From assembly GCA_964565895.1 (NCBI GenBank), contig CAZMGT010000061.1, positions 1-22,034 of the forward strand: DNA of 22,034 bases. Direction: 5' to 3'. The notes under the pieces were generated by a model. It made no database searches and was not told the origin of the DNA. It saw only the letters and a list, made by a program, of their open reading frames with translations. Positions 1 through 7,531 of the stretch are shown piece after piece. The number at the start of each line of letters is the position of its first letter. The stretch's first letter is position 1. This stretch comes from CAZMGT01 sp964565895 (GTDB taxonomy: Bacteria > Armatimonadota > Zipacnadia > UBA1398 > CAZMGT01). Position numbers and translations under genes: made by a program.

Positions 1-1
1 G

Positions 2-778
2 TCGCCCGTGCCCACGGCGTCGCTAAGCATGCTGTTCGGCGGAGGCGGGCTGGGAAGCAGCGTGGTTGTCGGCCCCGATTCTACGGCCGCGGGCGCAGGG
101 GCTGCGCCGGCGGAGGCTGAGGAAGAAGGCGGCGTGCCCGCGGGGGCAGGGCAGCCCGCTGCGGGAGAGACAGTTTCCGCCCCGCCGCCGCAGGCCGCCG
201 GCGAGGAGGAGTATTACGCCGAGGAAGAGGAAGGCGCGGCGGAGGAAGAGGAGGGGGCGGCGCCTGCTGCAGGGGCGCCCACCGCTGCGGCGGGCCCGGG
301 CGGGGTTGTTGCCGCTGCGGGCGACCCGCAAAGCGCACTGTGCGTGCGCGAGATGTATGCGATAAGCGCCACGGGGCAGTGCGCGGGCGATGGGAAGATT
401 ATTCCGTTTTGCGGGCCGACGACGGCAACCGCGGGATATATCGACAAGGAGGGCAGATACGTCCTGCAGACGACGCTCGCCGGCCTGCAGGAGATGATCC
501 GCAGGGGAATCAAGCGGAAGATACGGCTTATGGCGCGGGCCGATGCGCTTGCGGACAGGAAGAATATTCCGAAGGAGATCGACGACAAGCTGTGGGAGTG
601 CGCCAGGGCCACGGTGGCGCGGGAGACGCGGCTGAATCCGGCGACGGATCCCGCGCGCTGGGCGCAGCGGGTGCGGGAGGAGTATGAGGATTTGGTGGTG
701 CTCTACAAGTATGGGGTAAAGGCCTGCCCGTGGTTCGACGCTAAGTCGCGGCCGAAGCTGGTGCACCTCGGAGGTTGA
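2..778 (+). CDS. Hypothetical Glu/Ala-rich protein, probably 5'-partial
   Basis: I do not recognise this protein. The frame is open to the left edge. A GTG at 8 could be a start, but only seven bases precede it, so no ribosome-binding site can be judged; I treat the gene as probably truncated. Counting from the GTG, residues 20-105 are low-complexity Ala/Gly/Pro with acidic runs such as EEEYYAEEEEG. Residues 108-256 look like a folded, mostly helical domain, rich in Arg/Lys and with five cysteines. No signal peptide is visible in the part present. The gene ends eight bases before the ATG of the next gene, whose GGAGG lies inside this gene's last codons, so the two are probably co-transcribed. 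Both carry the same style of Glu/Tyr/Ala-rich stretch, which suggests a shared location or function. That link is inference. Confidence 0.6.
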   Translation, partial: SPVPTASLSMLFGGGGLGSSVVVGPDSTAAGAGAAPAEAEEEGGVPAGAGQPAAGETVSAPPPQAAGEEEYYAEEEEGAAEEEEGAAPAAGAPTAAAGPGGVVAAAGDPQSALCVREMYAISATGQCAGDGKIIPFCGPTTATAGYIDKEGRYVLQTTLAGLQEMIRRGIKRKIRLMARADALADRKNIPKEIDDKLWECARATVARETRLNPATDPARWAQRVREEYEDLVVLYKYGVKACPWFDAKSRPKLVHLGG

Positions 779-783
779 TCGCG

Positions 784-1704
784 ATGAGCAGGCATGTGGC
801 GCTGTGGATGGTGGCGCTGATGGTATTGGGGCTGTGCGGCGCGACCGTTGTCGGGTGCAAGGGTGGCGGCGGCGAGGAGGAGACAGCGACCGCTGAGGGC
901 GAAGAGGAGTATGCGGAGGAGGAAGAGTACGCCGAGGAAGAGGGCTATGGCGAGGAAGAGATGGCCGCGGCGCCGGGCGCTCCTGCGGCCCCTGCGGCGC
1001 CTGCCGTGCCCACGCCTATTGAGATTACCGAGGAGCAGGCCGTTGACGCGCTAATGCGCGTGGCCGAGGAGAAGCTCCCCGAGATCCCCAAGGGGAAGAA
1101 GTTTGAGGACGTTGTCCCCGACCTTGCCGCGACGCTCGGGCCGTGGGCCCGTGAGCTTACCCCGAGCGAGGGCAAGAAGCTGCCCGAGGATGTGCAGAAG
1201 CAGTATGACGCGCTGATGGCCGCGAAGAGCAAGGCCGAGGCCACGGAGGCCCTGCGCAGCATTGTACAGTGGGCCGTCTCCGAGGCGTTTAAGAGCGGGA
1301 CGGAGCAGATGCTCGCCATGTATGCCAAGGCGCTCGCCGAGGGCGCAGCGCCCGAGGTGCCCAGCGCCGAGGAGCTGCCCGAGGGCGTGGACCTTTCCGA
1401 CGAGCGAATTTTCGGGCCATTCGATCCCGAGGCGCGGCCGGAGTTTATGACGACCATGGTTCCCGATGCGCCCGTGTATTGGCACAAGCAGATTCCCGCG
1501 ACGACGGCGCCGCCCCAGCCGGCCTATGGGACGCACATCTGGCCCAAGGACCGCGACTATAGCGGGCGGAGGTTTGCGATAACCGACCAAGACGCGCTGA
1601 GGAGCGGAGCCGCGGCGGCAGGGGAGGAAGCTGCACCGGAAGAAGGGGCGGCAGAGGGCGAGGAGATGGCCGAAGAGGAAGAGGGCGGCGAAGAGGAGGA
1701 GTAG
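784..1704 (+). CDS. Putative Glu/Ala-rich lipoprotein
   Basis: This is a 306-residue predicted lipoprotein of unknown function. ATG 784 is chosen over an in-frame TTG at 775 because GGAGG (770-774) sits nine bases before the ATG but directly abuts the TTG. The N-terminus has a hydrophobic segment (residues 5-21) ending in a lipobox-like VVGC, with Cys25 as the likely lipidated residue. Residues 30-60 form an acidic tract with repeated EEY/EEE units, followed by an Ala/Pro linker (60-78). Residues 80-190 look helical and charged. Residues 210-270 are richer in aromatic residues and Pro, and the protein ends in a second acidic tail. It follows another Glu/Ala-rich gene by five bases, and a strong terminator lies about 60 bases downstream, so the pair ends a transcription unit. 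A periplasmic or envelope-surface position is likely from the lipobox; the role is unknown. Confidence 0.75.
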   Translation: MSRHVALWMVALMVLGLCGATVVGCKGGGGEEETATAEGEEEYAEEEEYAEEEGYGEEEMAAAPGAPAAPAAPAVPTPIEITEEQAVDALMRVAEEKLPEIPKGKKFEDVVPDLAATLGPWARELTPSEGKKLPEDVQKQYDALMAAKSKAEATEALRSIVQWAVSEAFKSGTEQMLAMYAKALAEGAAPEVPSAEELPEGVDLSDERIFGPFDPEARPEFMTTMVPDAPVYWHKQIPATTAPPQPAYGTHIWPKDRDYSGRRFAITDQDALRSGAAAAGEEAAPEEGAAEGEEMAEEEEGGEEEE

Positions 1705-1764
1705 CGTAGGGGGACGGGGTTTGGGCAGGCGGGAGCAGGAATTTGTCCGGAAAAACGCAAAAGT

Positions 1765-1796
1765 CCGCCCTCGCCCGGCGCGAGGGCGGTTTTTTT
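1765..1796 (+). terminator. Rho-independent terminator
   Basis: A perfect 10-bp G+C-rich stem (1765-1774 with 1780-1789) closes a 5-nt loop and is followed by seven T residues (1790-1796). It ends the unit of the two Glu/Ala-rich genes and separates it from ribH. Confidence 0.93.
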
Positions 1797-1838
1797 CACG
1801 CACAGGGCTGGACAAGGTCGCGCGGAGGGATGTGAGCC

Positions 1839-2315
1839 ATGGGCAACGTGTTCGAGGGGCACATTGAGGGCAAAGGGCTGAAGATGGGCATCGTGATTAG
1901 CCGATTTAACAGCTTCGTGACCACGCGCCTGCTCGACGGGGCAATGGACGCCCTTTTGCGCAACGGTGTGGCCGCGGAGGACGTGGACGTTGCTTGGACC
2001 CCGGGAGCGTTTGAGATTCCCCCCGTGGCGCGGGCGATGGCGGAAAGCGGACGCTACGACGCGATAATATGCCTGGGGGCGGTAATCCGCGGGGATACGC
2101 CGCATTTTGACTACGTTGCGGGGGAGTCGGCGAAGGGCATCGCCCAGGTGGCGCTGTCTGTGGGTGTGCCGGTGATCTATGGGGTGATTACCGCGGACAA
2201 CCTGGAGCAGGCGATCGAGCGCGCGGGCACGCGGATGGGCAACAAGGGGGCGGAGGCGGCGACGGCGGCGATCGAAATGGCGAACTTGCTGCGCGCGATC
2301 GGCCAGGGGACGTAG
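1839..2315 (+). CDS. ribH: 6,7-dimethyl-8-ribityllumazine synthase
   Basis: Lumazine synthase condenses 5-amino-6-ribitylamino-uracil with 3,4-dihydroxy-2-butanone 4-phosphate, the penultimate step of riboflavin synthesis, in the cytoplasm; the family forms pentamers or 60-subunit shells. At 158 residues the length is normal. Family motifs are in order: SRFN near residue 22 for substrate stacking, PGAFEIP (residues 55-61), and GAVIRGDTPHFDYV (84-97) with the catalytic His. Near the C-terminus, RAGTRMGNKG holds the phosphate-binding Arg and the conserved GNKG. GGAGGG at 1824-1829 lies nine bases before ATG 1839. No other rib gene is in the window; ribH stands between a terminator and an HtrA-like protease, so the riboflavin genes are probably dispersed in this genome. 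No FMN-riboswitch-like structure is visible in the 42 bases before it. Confidence 0.97.
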   Translation: MGNVFEGHIEGKGLKMGIVISRFNSFVTTRLLDGAMDALLRNGVAAEDVDVAWTPGAFEIPPVARAMAESGRYDAIICLGAVIRGDTPHFDYVAGESAKGIAQVALSVGVPVIYGVITADNLEQAIERAGTRMGNKGAEAATAAIEMANLLRAIGQGT

Positions 2316-2429
2316 GCGACCTCGCGAGCTGAGCCTCAACGATAAACAGCAGGGCAGGGAACGTAGCAGGAACTGGGCGAGCAGCGGCGCCGGCCAGGCA
2401 GAGGAGCACGAGTTTGAGGAGGGAGCGCG

Positions 2430-3605
2430 ATGACGGAGCAGGGACGAGGGATAGGTGTAGGCGCGGTGGTCGCCGTGCTTATTGTGGGGATTCTCGCGGG
2501 GGCCGCGGGGTGCTTTGCCGTTTTGTCCTGGCAAATGCCCCGGCTAGAGCAGCGGATTATGAGCCGCATTCCCTCGCCCGGGGCGGGCGGGGCGACGCCT
2601 GCGGCCAAGCCCACGCCCACGGCGGCGAAGCCCGCCGCGCCGGCGGTTGTCTCCTCGGAAAGCGAGGCGATTAAGGAAGCGATTCGCAAGGTTAACCCCG
2701 CGGTGGTCCACGTTACCCAGCGACGAGAGATCTACGACCTGCTCTGGGGTCGCGCCGTGCCTCTGGAGACGGGCGCGGGGACGGGGTTTGTTATCGACGC
2801 GGAAAAGGGCTATGTGCTCACCAACCAGCACGTGATCGCCGGCGCGGACGAGGTTTATGTGCGGCTAAAGCGCCGGCCGGACGAGGAGCAGGAGCTGCGG
2901 GCGCGGGTTATTGCCCAGGATGTGGTGCACGATTTGGCGGTGCTGAAGATTCCCGCGGAGGACCTGCCCCAGGTGGAGTGGGGCGATTCAGACAAATTGC
3001 AGATGGGCGACTGGGTTATTGCCCTGGGCAGCCCCTATGGCTATGAGCACAGCGCAAGCATCGGCATCGTCAGCGCCCTGCATCGGTATATCGAGGAACA
3101 GGGGCGGCGGTATGAGGATATGATCCAAACCGACGCGGCGATTAACATGGGCAACAGCGGGGGGCCGCTGATTAACATCTCCGGCCAGGTGGTGGGGATC
3201 AACAGCATTATTTCCACGAGCTCGCCAGGCGGGGCGTCGGCGGGGGTGGGGTTTGCTATTCCGAGCAACCTCGCGCGCAAGTATGTCGCGGAGATGCTCG
3301 CGGAGATCAAGGGCGGGTATATCGGAGTGATGATCGGCGAGGTCCCCGAGCCTATGGTGCGCGCCTATAACCTGCCGGGGTGCGTGCTTGTTACGAGTGT
3401 GGAGGAGGACTCGCCGGCGAGCGAGGCGGGGATCGAGCCGGATGACATAATTGTGGAGATCGACGGGGAGAAGATTAGCTCCGCGGAGCAGGTGGTGCGC
3501 ATTATTAGGGGGCACAAGGCGGGGGACAGGGTGCGCATGCGGCTGTATAACTTCCGCACGAGGCGCTTCCGCTGGGTAACGGTGACTACGACGGAGCGGG
3601 GCTAG
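2430..3605 (+). CDS. HtrA/DegP-type serine protease, membrane-anchored, one PDZ domain
   Basis: This 391-residue trypsin-like protease probably performs envelope protein quality control. Residues 8-33 form one hydrophobic segment, best read as a signal anchor placing the rest in the periplasm. A Pro/Ala/Lys linker follows (47-73). The protease domain (about 78-290) carries the full triad: His134 in TNQHV, Asp168 in HDLAVLK and Ser243 in GNSGGPL. One PDZ domain spans about 296-388. Single-PDZ, membrane-anchored members resemble DegS or Bacillus HtrA rather than two-PDZ DegP, so I give no symbol. ATG 2430 has GAGGAGGG a few bases upstream. The next gene, an SLH-collagen barrel protein, begins 91 bases downstream with no obvious terminator between. 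Co-transcription and chaperone or protease service to outer-membrane proteins are plausible inferences. Confidence 0.95.
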   Translation: MTEQGRGIGVGAVVAVLIVGILAGAAGCFAVLSWQMPRLEQRIMSRIPSPGAGGATPAAKPTPTAAKPAAPAVVSSESEAIKEAIRKVNPAVVHVTQRREIYDLLWGRAVPLETGAGTGFVIDAEKGYVLTNQHVIAGADEVYVRLKRRPDEEQELRARVIAQDVVHDLAVLKIPAEDLPQVEWGDSDKLQMGDWVIALGSPYGYEHSASIGIVSALHRYIEEQGRRYEDMIQTDAAINMGNSGGPLINISGQVVGINSIISTSSPGGASAGVGFAIPSNLARKYVAEMLAEIKGGYIGVMIGEVPEPMVRAYNLPGCVLVTSVEEDSPASEAGIEPDDIIVEIDGEKISSAEQVVRIIRGHKAGDRVRMRLYNFRTRRFRWVTVTTTERG

Positions 3606-3696
3606 GCCGCCGCGGGCAAGTGCGGAGCAGGAGAGGGAGGATGAGGCGAGGAACGGCAGCGGTGTGCCTGTCGCCAGCCCGGGCAGGAGGATCCCT

Positions 3697-5442
3697 GTGC
3701 AGCGAGTTGCTCTGTGCGCGGCGTTGGTATGTCTCGTGCGCTGCGCGGCCGGCGCCCAGCCGGCACCGGCTCCGGCGCTGGCGCAGGACGCGTTTGCCGA
3801 TGTTCCCCGCGGGCACTGGGCATATCAGGCGCTGCACACCCTGCGCAAGTATGGGATCGTCGAGGGCTATCCGGATGGGACGTTTGGCGGCGGGCGGGAG
3901 CTTACGCGGTATGAGTTTGCCCAGGCGCTGTGGCGGGCGGTGAATTTTTTGCGCAACAGCGGGGCGCTGCGCGGCGCGCCGGGGATGCGCGGAGACCGCG
4001 GGCAGCGGGGAAGGGAAGGGCCTGCAGGCTTGCCTGGCAAGGCGGGCGAGTTGGCGCGCGGTGGAGCGCAGGTTGCCGGGCCGCGGGGGGCGGAGGGCGA
4101 GCCGGGCCGAGAGGGGCCTCGCGGGGCGCAGGGCGAGGCGGGGAGCGCCGCGGGGACCATCTCGCGGGCGGAGCTGCGCGCCATCGTGGAAGATGTGCTT
4201 GCGGGCGAGCGGTGGGTTGCCCCGGAGGAAGCGCAGCGGGCGCTGAGGCGGCTGCTGGAGGAGTTTGAGCCGGAGATCTTTCGCCTTGCCGACGAGGCGG
4301 ACGAGCTGCGCCTGCGCCTGGACGACTTGGACCGCAGGGTGCGCTACTTGGAGTCTACCCAGCCGGAGATCGCGGGGCGGATCCAGTACGACTTCGCTGT
4401 GGACGGCAAGACCCTGGCGACCTATTTCGAGCCCAGCGTGCGCATTCGCCGGCCGCTTTATGAGCTTGCCTATTACACCTACGTGGGACGGGAGTGCGCG
4501 GGGCGCGTGCTCAGCGGAAGGGCGGCCGCGCTGAGCGAGCAAGGCCGACCGCTGCGCGAGAACGCCCTTGCCGCGCCGATCGCTGTCGCCGTTCCCTACG
4601 AGAGCCACGTTACCGTTGACGTGGAGAAATGGCTGAAGCGATTTACGTTTCGCGCGCGGTTTGGGCGGCAGTGCGTGGGGTTCGGCCAGGGGCTGGTGTT
4701 CGACAACCGCGCCTGGCCCATCGTTGGGCTGCGCGTGCAGGAGATGCGCGAGGACCCGCGCTGGGTGTATTTCATCGGAAACCTGGGCAACGGGGACTTC
4801 GTTATGGTCTCGCACAACGTGCGGCAGATGGGAAAGCTGCGCGTGGGGACGACGACGGTGCAGTCCGGCCTGGGCAAGGAGGAGATCTACGGGCTGGACG
4901 TGGAGACGAAGGTTGCCGGGCGGGCGGTTTGCGCGGAAGTTGGCTTTCGCCACCGCGACCAAAGCGGGGCCTATCCCGAGGATGCGGGCTGGGCGGCGGT
5001 GGTGCGGGCGAACGTGGTGAGCAGGCCGCGGTTTACGCTGCGGTTAAGCTATGGCTTTGCGCGGCCGGGGTTCGCGAGCCGCACGGGCTACGACGCGCGC
5101 GACCTGACGCTCTCGCTGCTTACGCCAGAAAGCAGGATATACAGCGCGCGGCAGACGACGGATTGGTATCGCTGGCTAGAGGCGCCGCTAAAGCTCGCGC
5201 CCGATTCGCGCGTGTTTTCCGCGGAGGCGGAATGGCGCGTGCGCGGGCATTGCCTGCGCGTGCAATATGTGCGGCGGGCGGTGTATAGCACGGGGCAGAG
5301 GCTGCCCGACTTGGTCGCCGTTTCGAGCAGCTTTCGCCTGCTCCACGGGGTTGATGTGGATGTGTTGGGAGCGGCGGCGCTGGGGGCCGGGCCGGGAGCG
5401 GGGGAGGCGATCGTTAGGGCGCGGGTGCAGTATGATTTTTAG
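3697..5442 (+). CDS. SLH domain, collagen-like, coiled-coil, outer-membrane beta-barrel protein (paralog 1)
   Basis: This is a 581-residue envelope protein. GTG 3697 is preferred to upstream in-frame GTG 3664: AGGAGG (3685-3690) lies six bases before it, and it gives a clean signal peptide (residues 1-20, AAGA before Gln21). One SLH domain covers about 32-82, with HWAY, GYPDGTFGG and TRYEF as hallmarks. Collagen-like Gly-X-Y triplets follow at 93-151, with a break at 120-127. A charged heptad-like helix lies at 175-222. From about 228 to the end there are alternating amphipathic strands typical of a barrel, finishing QYDF with a terminal Phe as in BAM-recognised proteins. The layout resembles SLH porins such as Negativicutes OmpM and Deinococcus SlpA, plus a collagen segment. 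The likely role, by that analogy, is a pore or tether joining outer membrane to cell wall. It is paralogous to the gene at 5789. Confidence 0.85.
   Translation: MQRVALCAALVCLVRCAAGAQPAPAPALAQDAFADVPRGHWAYQALHTLRKYGIVEGYPDGTFGGGRELTRYEFAQALWRAVNFLRNSGALRGAPGMRGDRGQRGREGPAGLPGKAGELARGGAQVAGPRGAEGEPGREGPRGAQGEAGSAAGTISRAELRAIVEDVLAGERWVAPEEAQRALRRLLEEFEPEIFRLADEADELRLRLDDLDRRVRYLESTQPEIAGRIQYDFAVDGKTLATYFEPSVRIRRPLYELAYYTYVGRECAGRVLSGRAAALSEQGRPLRENALAAPIAVAVPYESHVTVDVEKWLKRFTFRARFGRQCVGFGQGLVFDNRAWPIVGLRVQEMREDPRWVYFIGNLGNGDFVMVSHNVRQMGKLRVGTTTVQSGLGKEEIYGLDVETKVAGRAVCAEVGFRHRDQSGAYPEDAGWAAVVRANVVSRPRFTLRLSYGFARPGFASRTGYDARDLTLSLLTPESRIYSARQTTDWYRWLEAPLKLAPDSRVFSAEAEWRVRGHCLRVQYVRRAVYSTGQRLPDLVAVSSSFRLLHGVDVDVLGAAALGAGPGAGEAIVRARVQYDF
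3973..4149 (+). repeat. Collagen-like Gly-X-Y coding repeat, interrupted
   Basis: The segment encodes 17 Gly-X-Y triplets (9 then 8) separated by an 8-residue break. X and Y are often Arg, Glu and Ala rather than Pro, so it is more charged and more degenerate than the collagen segments of the two related proteins in the window. Confidence 0.85.
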
Positions 5443-5788
5443 GGGATGATGAAGGGATCGCCGTGGGCTGAGAGAAGGATCATGCGGCGCAGGGGAGGAT
5501 GTCGACGGCGAACAAAAAGTAAAACGGGGCCGTTGACATGATGAGGAGAATAAACTAAACTCCCTGCGTCGTTTGAGGGGCAGCAGCACAATCTGCGTGG
5601 GGAAGGAGGTGCGCGAAGAGGAGAGGGCGAGCGAGTGGCGCGAGAAGCCCGCGGAGTGAGCCAGAGGGAACAAGGAAGCTCAGCTCGCAAGGCGGGCGGG
5701 TTTGCGCCGCGGCGGAAGTCCTCTCCCCCTACGTCACGCGTGTGCTCCTGCCGAGGTGTAGGGACGATACCGCGTAGGAGGAACGAGG
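5443..5788 (+). other. Intergenic region and long leader between the two SLH-collagen genes
   Basis: This 346-base gap holds no convincing gene. It contains a candidate promoter at 5533-5561, a purine-rich stretch of about 220 bases that would be the 5' leader of the next gene, and AGGAGG at 5776-5781. I see no clear terminator after paralog 1, so some read-through into paralog 2 is possible. Confidence 0.6.
5533..5561 (+). promoter_or_regulatory. Sigma-70-type promoter for paralog 2
   Basis: A perfect -35 TTGACA (5533-5538), a 17-base spacer and TAAACT (5556-5561, 4/6 of the -10 consensus) form a good promoter. The start point would be near 5568, giving a leader of about 220 nt before ATG 5789. 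Confidence 0.7.
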
Positions 5789-7450
5789 ATGAAGAAGGCA
5801 GTGACGCTGTGCGTTCTGGCGGCTTTGGTTCTGGGCGTAGGCACGGTCTTTGCTCAGCAGAAGCCGGCAGTACCTCCGGACGTCCCGCCCGATCACTGGG
5901 CCTATGATGCGGTGCGGGACCTCTACGAGGCGGGTCTGCTCGAGGGGTATCCCGATGGGACGTTCGGCGGGGACCGCACGATGACGCGGTATGAGTTCGC
6001 CATGGCGCTGGCCCGTCTGCTCTGGGCGATTCCCAACATGCCGGAGCTGAAGGGTCCGAAGGGCGACAAGGGCGATCCTGGCCCGCAGGGTCCGCAGGGT
6101 CCGCGTGGGCCGCAGGGTCCGGCGGGGCCGCAAGGGCCGCAGGGTCCGCGTGGTCCTGAGGGTCCGCGTGGTCCGGCAGGGCCGCAGGGTCCGCAGGGGC
6201 CGCAGGGGCCTCCTGGGCCTCCGGGGAAGTCGCCCAGCCCTGACGAGATCCGCCAGGCCGTGGAGCAGGTGGTCAACCAGCGGAACCTGGTCAACGCTCA
6301 GAAGCTGACCGACGAGATCAACAAGCTGCGCGACGAGTTCAAGGAGGAGCTCCAGGACATCCAGGACCAGGTAGAGCAGACGGTGAAGGACCTGGACCAG
6401 CTCGAGGGCCGGGTAACCGCGTTGGAGAACAAGCCGGAGGCGATCACCGGTAGCATTTCCTGGCACACGGCCTGGGCTCCCGTCGGCGTGGCGACGAATG
6501 TGAACAGCATCTACACCACGCTGGCGATCGCGCGCCAGGTGAACTCCAAGACCTCGGTGATGGTCTCCCTGCGCGAGGACCTGAATGCCGGTGGGTTCAA
6601 CTTTGGCAACGCCGACGAGGCGTATGTCCGGGTCGACGACACCTCGCTGTTGGGGACGGACGTCAACCTGGTCATGGGCCGGCAGTACATCGGCTACGGC
6701 TACGGCCTGACCTACAACACGGACGGGCTGTGGGCGAACACCGGCCGGCGCACCGGCGTTCGGGCGATCGTCACCGATTGGTCGTTTGACGCCGAGGTCG
6801 CGCTGATGCCCGCGGGCGAGGTTGTCGCGCGCGTGGCCGATGACATCGGCGACGACATCGACGTCGGCGTTACCGCGGTGATCGGTCGTGCGGCGCAGAA
6901 CCAGAACCGGGTCGGCCTGGACGCGGTATGGGTCTGGGACGACGATCCCGGCCGGGAGAAGGAACTCCGCGCGGAGGCGGTGTACAACCTGAACACCGGC
7001 GCCATCGCCTGGTTCGCGGAGGCAGACCTGGTCAACTCCGGCGACTGGGATGTGCTGGTTGGTTACTCCAGCGTGCCGCTGGCGGCGTACGGCGGTGCGG
7101 GGAACGTTGGCGTGGCGGCCACGATCCTCAACCCGTTCGTGCGTAACTACGGCGACGGTGGGTTCTGGTATCGCGTGCTCGACACGCCTCTGCCGTTCAC
7201 CGTCGGCGAGACCACCCAGTACATCAAGGCTGTCTATCACGACGACAGCCGTGACTGGCGTCTGACCTACCTGCAGAGCGACACCACGGACTACGCCGGG
7301 GCGATCACGGGCATCCCGATGGGGACGTTCGCGGCGATCGGCACCGACATCAGCATCGGTGGCGACTTCTGGCTCGGCGTAGACGTTGGGTCGCAGCTGG
7401 GCGCTGGCGGCGCGACCTTCGCGCGGGTGAAGGCCGACTGGTCGTTCTAG
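5789..7450 (+). CDS. SLH domain, collagen-like, coiled-coil, outer-membrane beta-barrel protein (paralog 2, probably major)
   Basis: This is a 553-residue envelope protein. The signal peptide is residues 1-22, with a likely cut after VFA. One SLH domain (about 29-80) has HWAY, GYPDGTFGG and TRYEF. Exactly 20 uninterrupted Gly-X-Y triplets fill 89-148, mostly GPQ, GPR and GPP. A charged helix with heptad character (151-215) precedes a barrel-like region from about 219 that ends in DWSF with terminal Phe. AGGAGG (5776-5781) lies seven bases before the ATG. Codon use differs from most neighbours: Phe is mostly TTC and Tyr mostly TAC, whereas secA often uses TTT and TAT. With its own consensus promoter and strong terminator, this suggests an abundant protein. 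Proposed architecture: SLH bound to wall polymer, a collagen and coiled-coil spacer crossing the periplasm, and a porin-like barrel in the outer membrane. The domain order is seen; the role is inferred from SLH porins. Confidence 0.88.
   Translation: MKKAVTLCVLAALVLGVGTVFAQQKPAVPPDVPPDHWAYDAVRDLYEAGLLEGYPDGTFGGDRTMTRYEFAMALARLLWAIPNMPELKGPKGDKGDPGPQGPQGPRGPQGPAGPQGPQGPRGPEGPRGPAGPQGPQGPQGPPGPPGKSPSPDEIRQAVEQVVNQRNLVNAQKLTDEINKLRDEFKEELQDIQDQVEQTVKDLDQLEGRVTALENKPEAITGSISWHTAWAPVGVATNVNSIYTTLAIARQVNSKTSVMVSLREDLNAGGFNFGNADEAYVRVDDTSLLGTDVNLVMGRQYIGYGYGLTYNTDGLWANTGRRTGVRAIVTDWSFDAEVALMPAGEVVARVADDIGDDIDVGVTAVIGRAAQNQNRVGLDAVWVWDDDPGREKELRAEAVYNLNTGAIAWFAEADLVNSGDWDVLVGYSSVPLAAYGGAGNVGVAATILNPFVRNYGDGGFWYRVLDTPLPFTVGETTQYIKAVYHDDSRDWRLTYLQSDTTDYAGAITGIPMGTFAAIGTDISIGGDFWLGVDVGSQLGAGGATFARVKADWSF
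6053..6232 (+). repeat. Collagen-like Gly-X-Y coding repeat, 20 perfect triplets
   Basis: The segment encodes residues 89-148 as 20 uninterrupted Gly-X-Y triplets. At DNA level it is a run of imperfect 9-base units around GGTCCGCAG and GGGCCGCAG, a likely site for slippage or recombination that would change the length in steps of one triplet. Confidence 0.95.
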
Positions 7451-7477
7451 GCCGGCCTCGCCAGCAACCAGGCCAAC

Positions 7478-7517
7478 AAGAGCGGCTCCGCAAGCGCGGA
7501 GCCGCTCTTTATTTTTT
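7478..7517 (+). terminator. Strong Rho-independent terminator
   Basis: A perfect 14-bp stem (7478-7491 with 7496-7509) has a 4-nt AAGC loop, followed by TTTATTTTTT. It terminates paralog 2. On the opposite strand the hairpin faces the end of nth but is followed by only a weak T-tract there. Confidence 0.95.
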
Positions 7518-7531
7518 GCCTTCACAGGGGG

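Noticed and set aside
3641..3943. Upstream open frame with GGGAGG before ATG 3641, overlapping the 3697 gene
   Set aside because: Its product is Arg/Cys-rich frame-shadow sequence, while the 3697 frame has a signal peptide and SLH domain.
6053..6232. Short tandem DNA repeats resembling a CRISPR array or minisatellite
   Set aside because: The units are 9-base codon triplets of Gly-X-Y in frame with the protein; there are no constant repeats with unique spacers.
7478..7517. Bidirectional terminator also serving nth
   Set aside because: The stem is symmetrical, but on the minus strand only TT then GTTGG follows, so efficient termination of nth is not supported.
5729..7525. A 598-codon open frame on the minus strand opposite the 5789 gene
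   Set aside because: It is the mirror of a G+C-rich, repeat-bearing real gene; it has no recognisable domain, and the plus frame has signal peptide, SLH and collagen segments, promoter and terminator.
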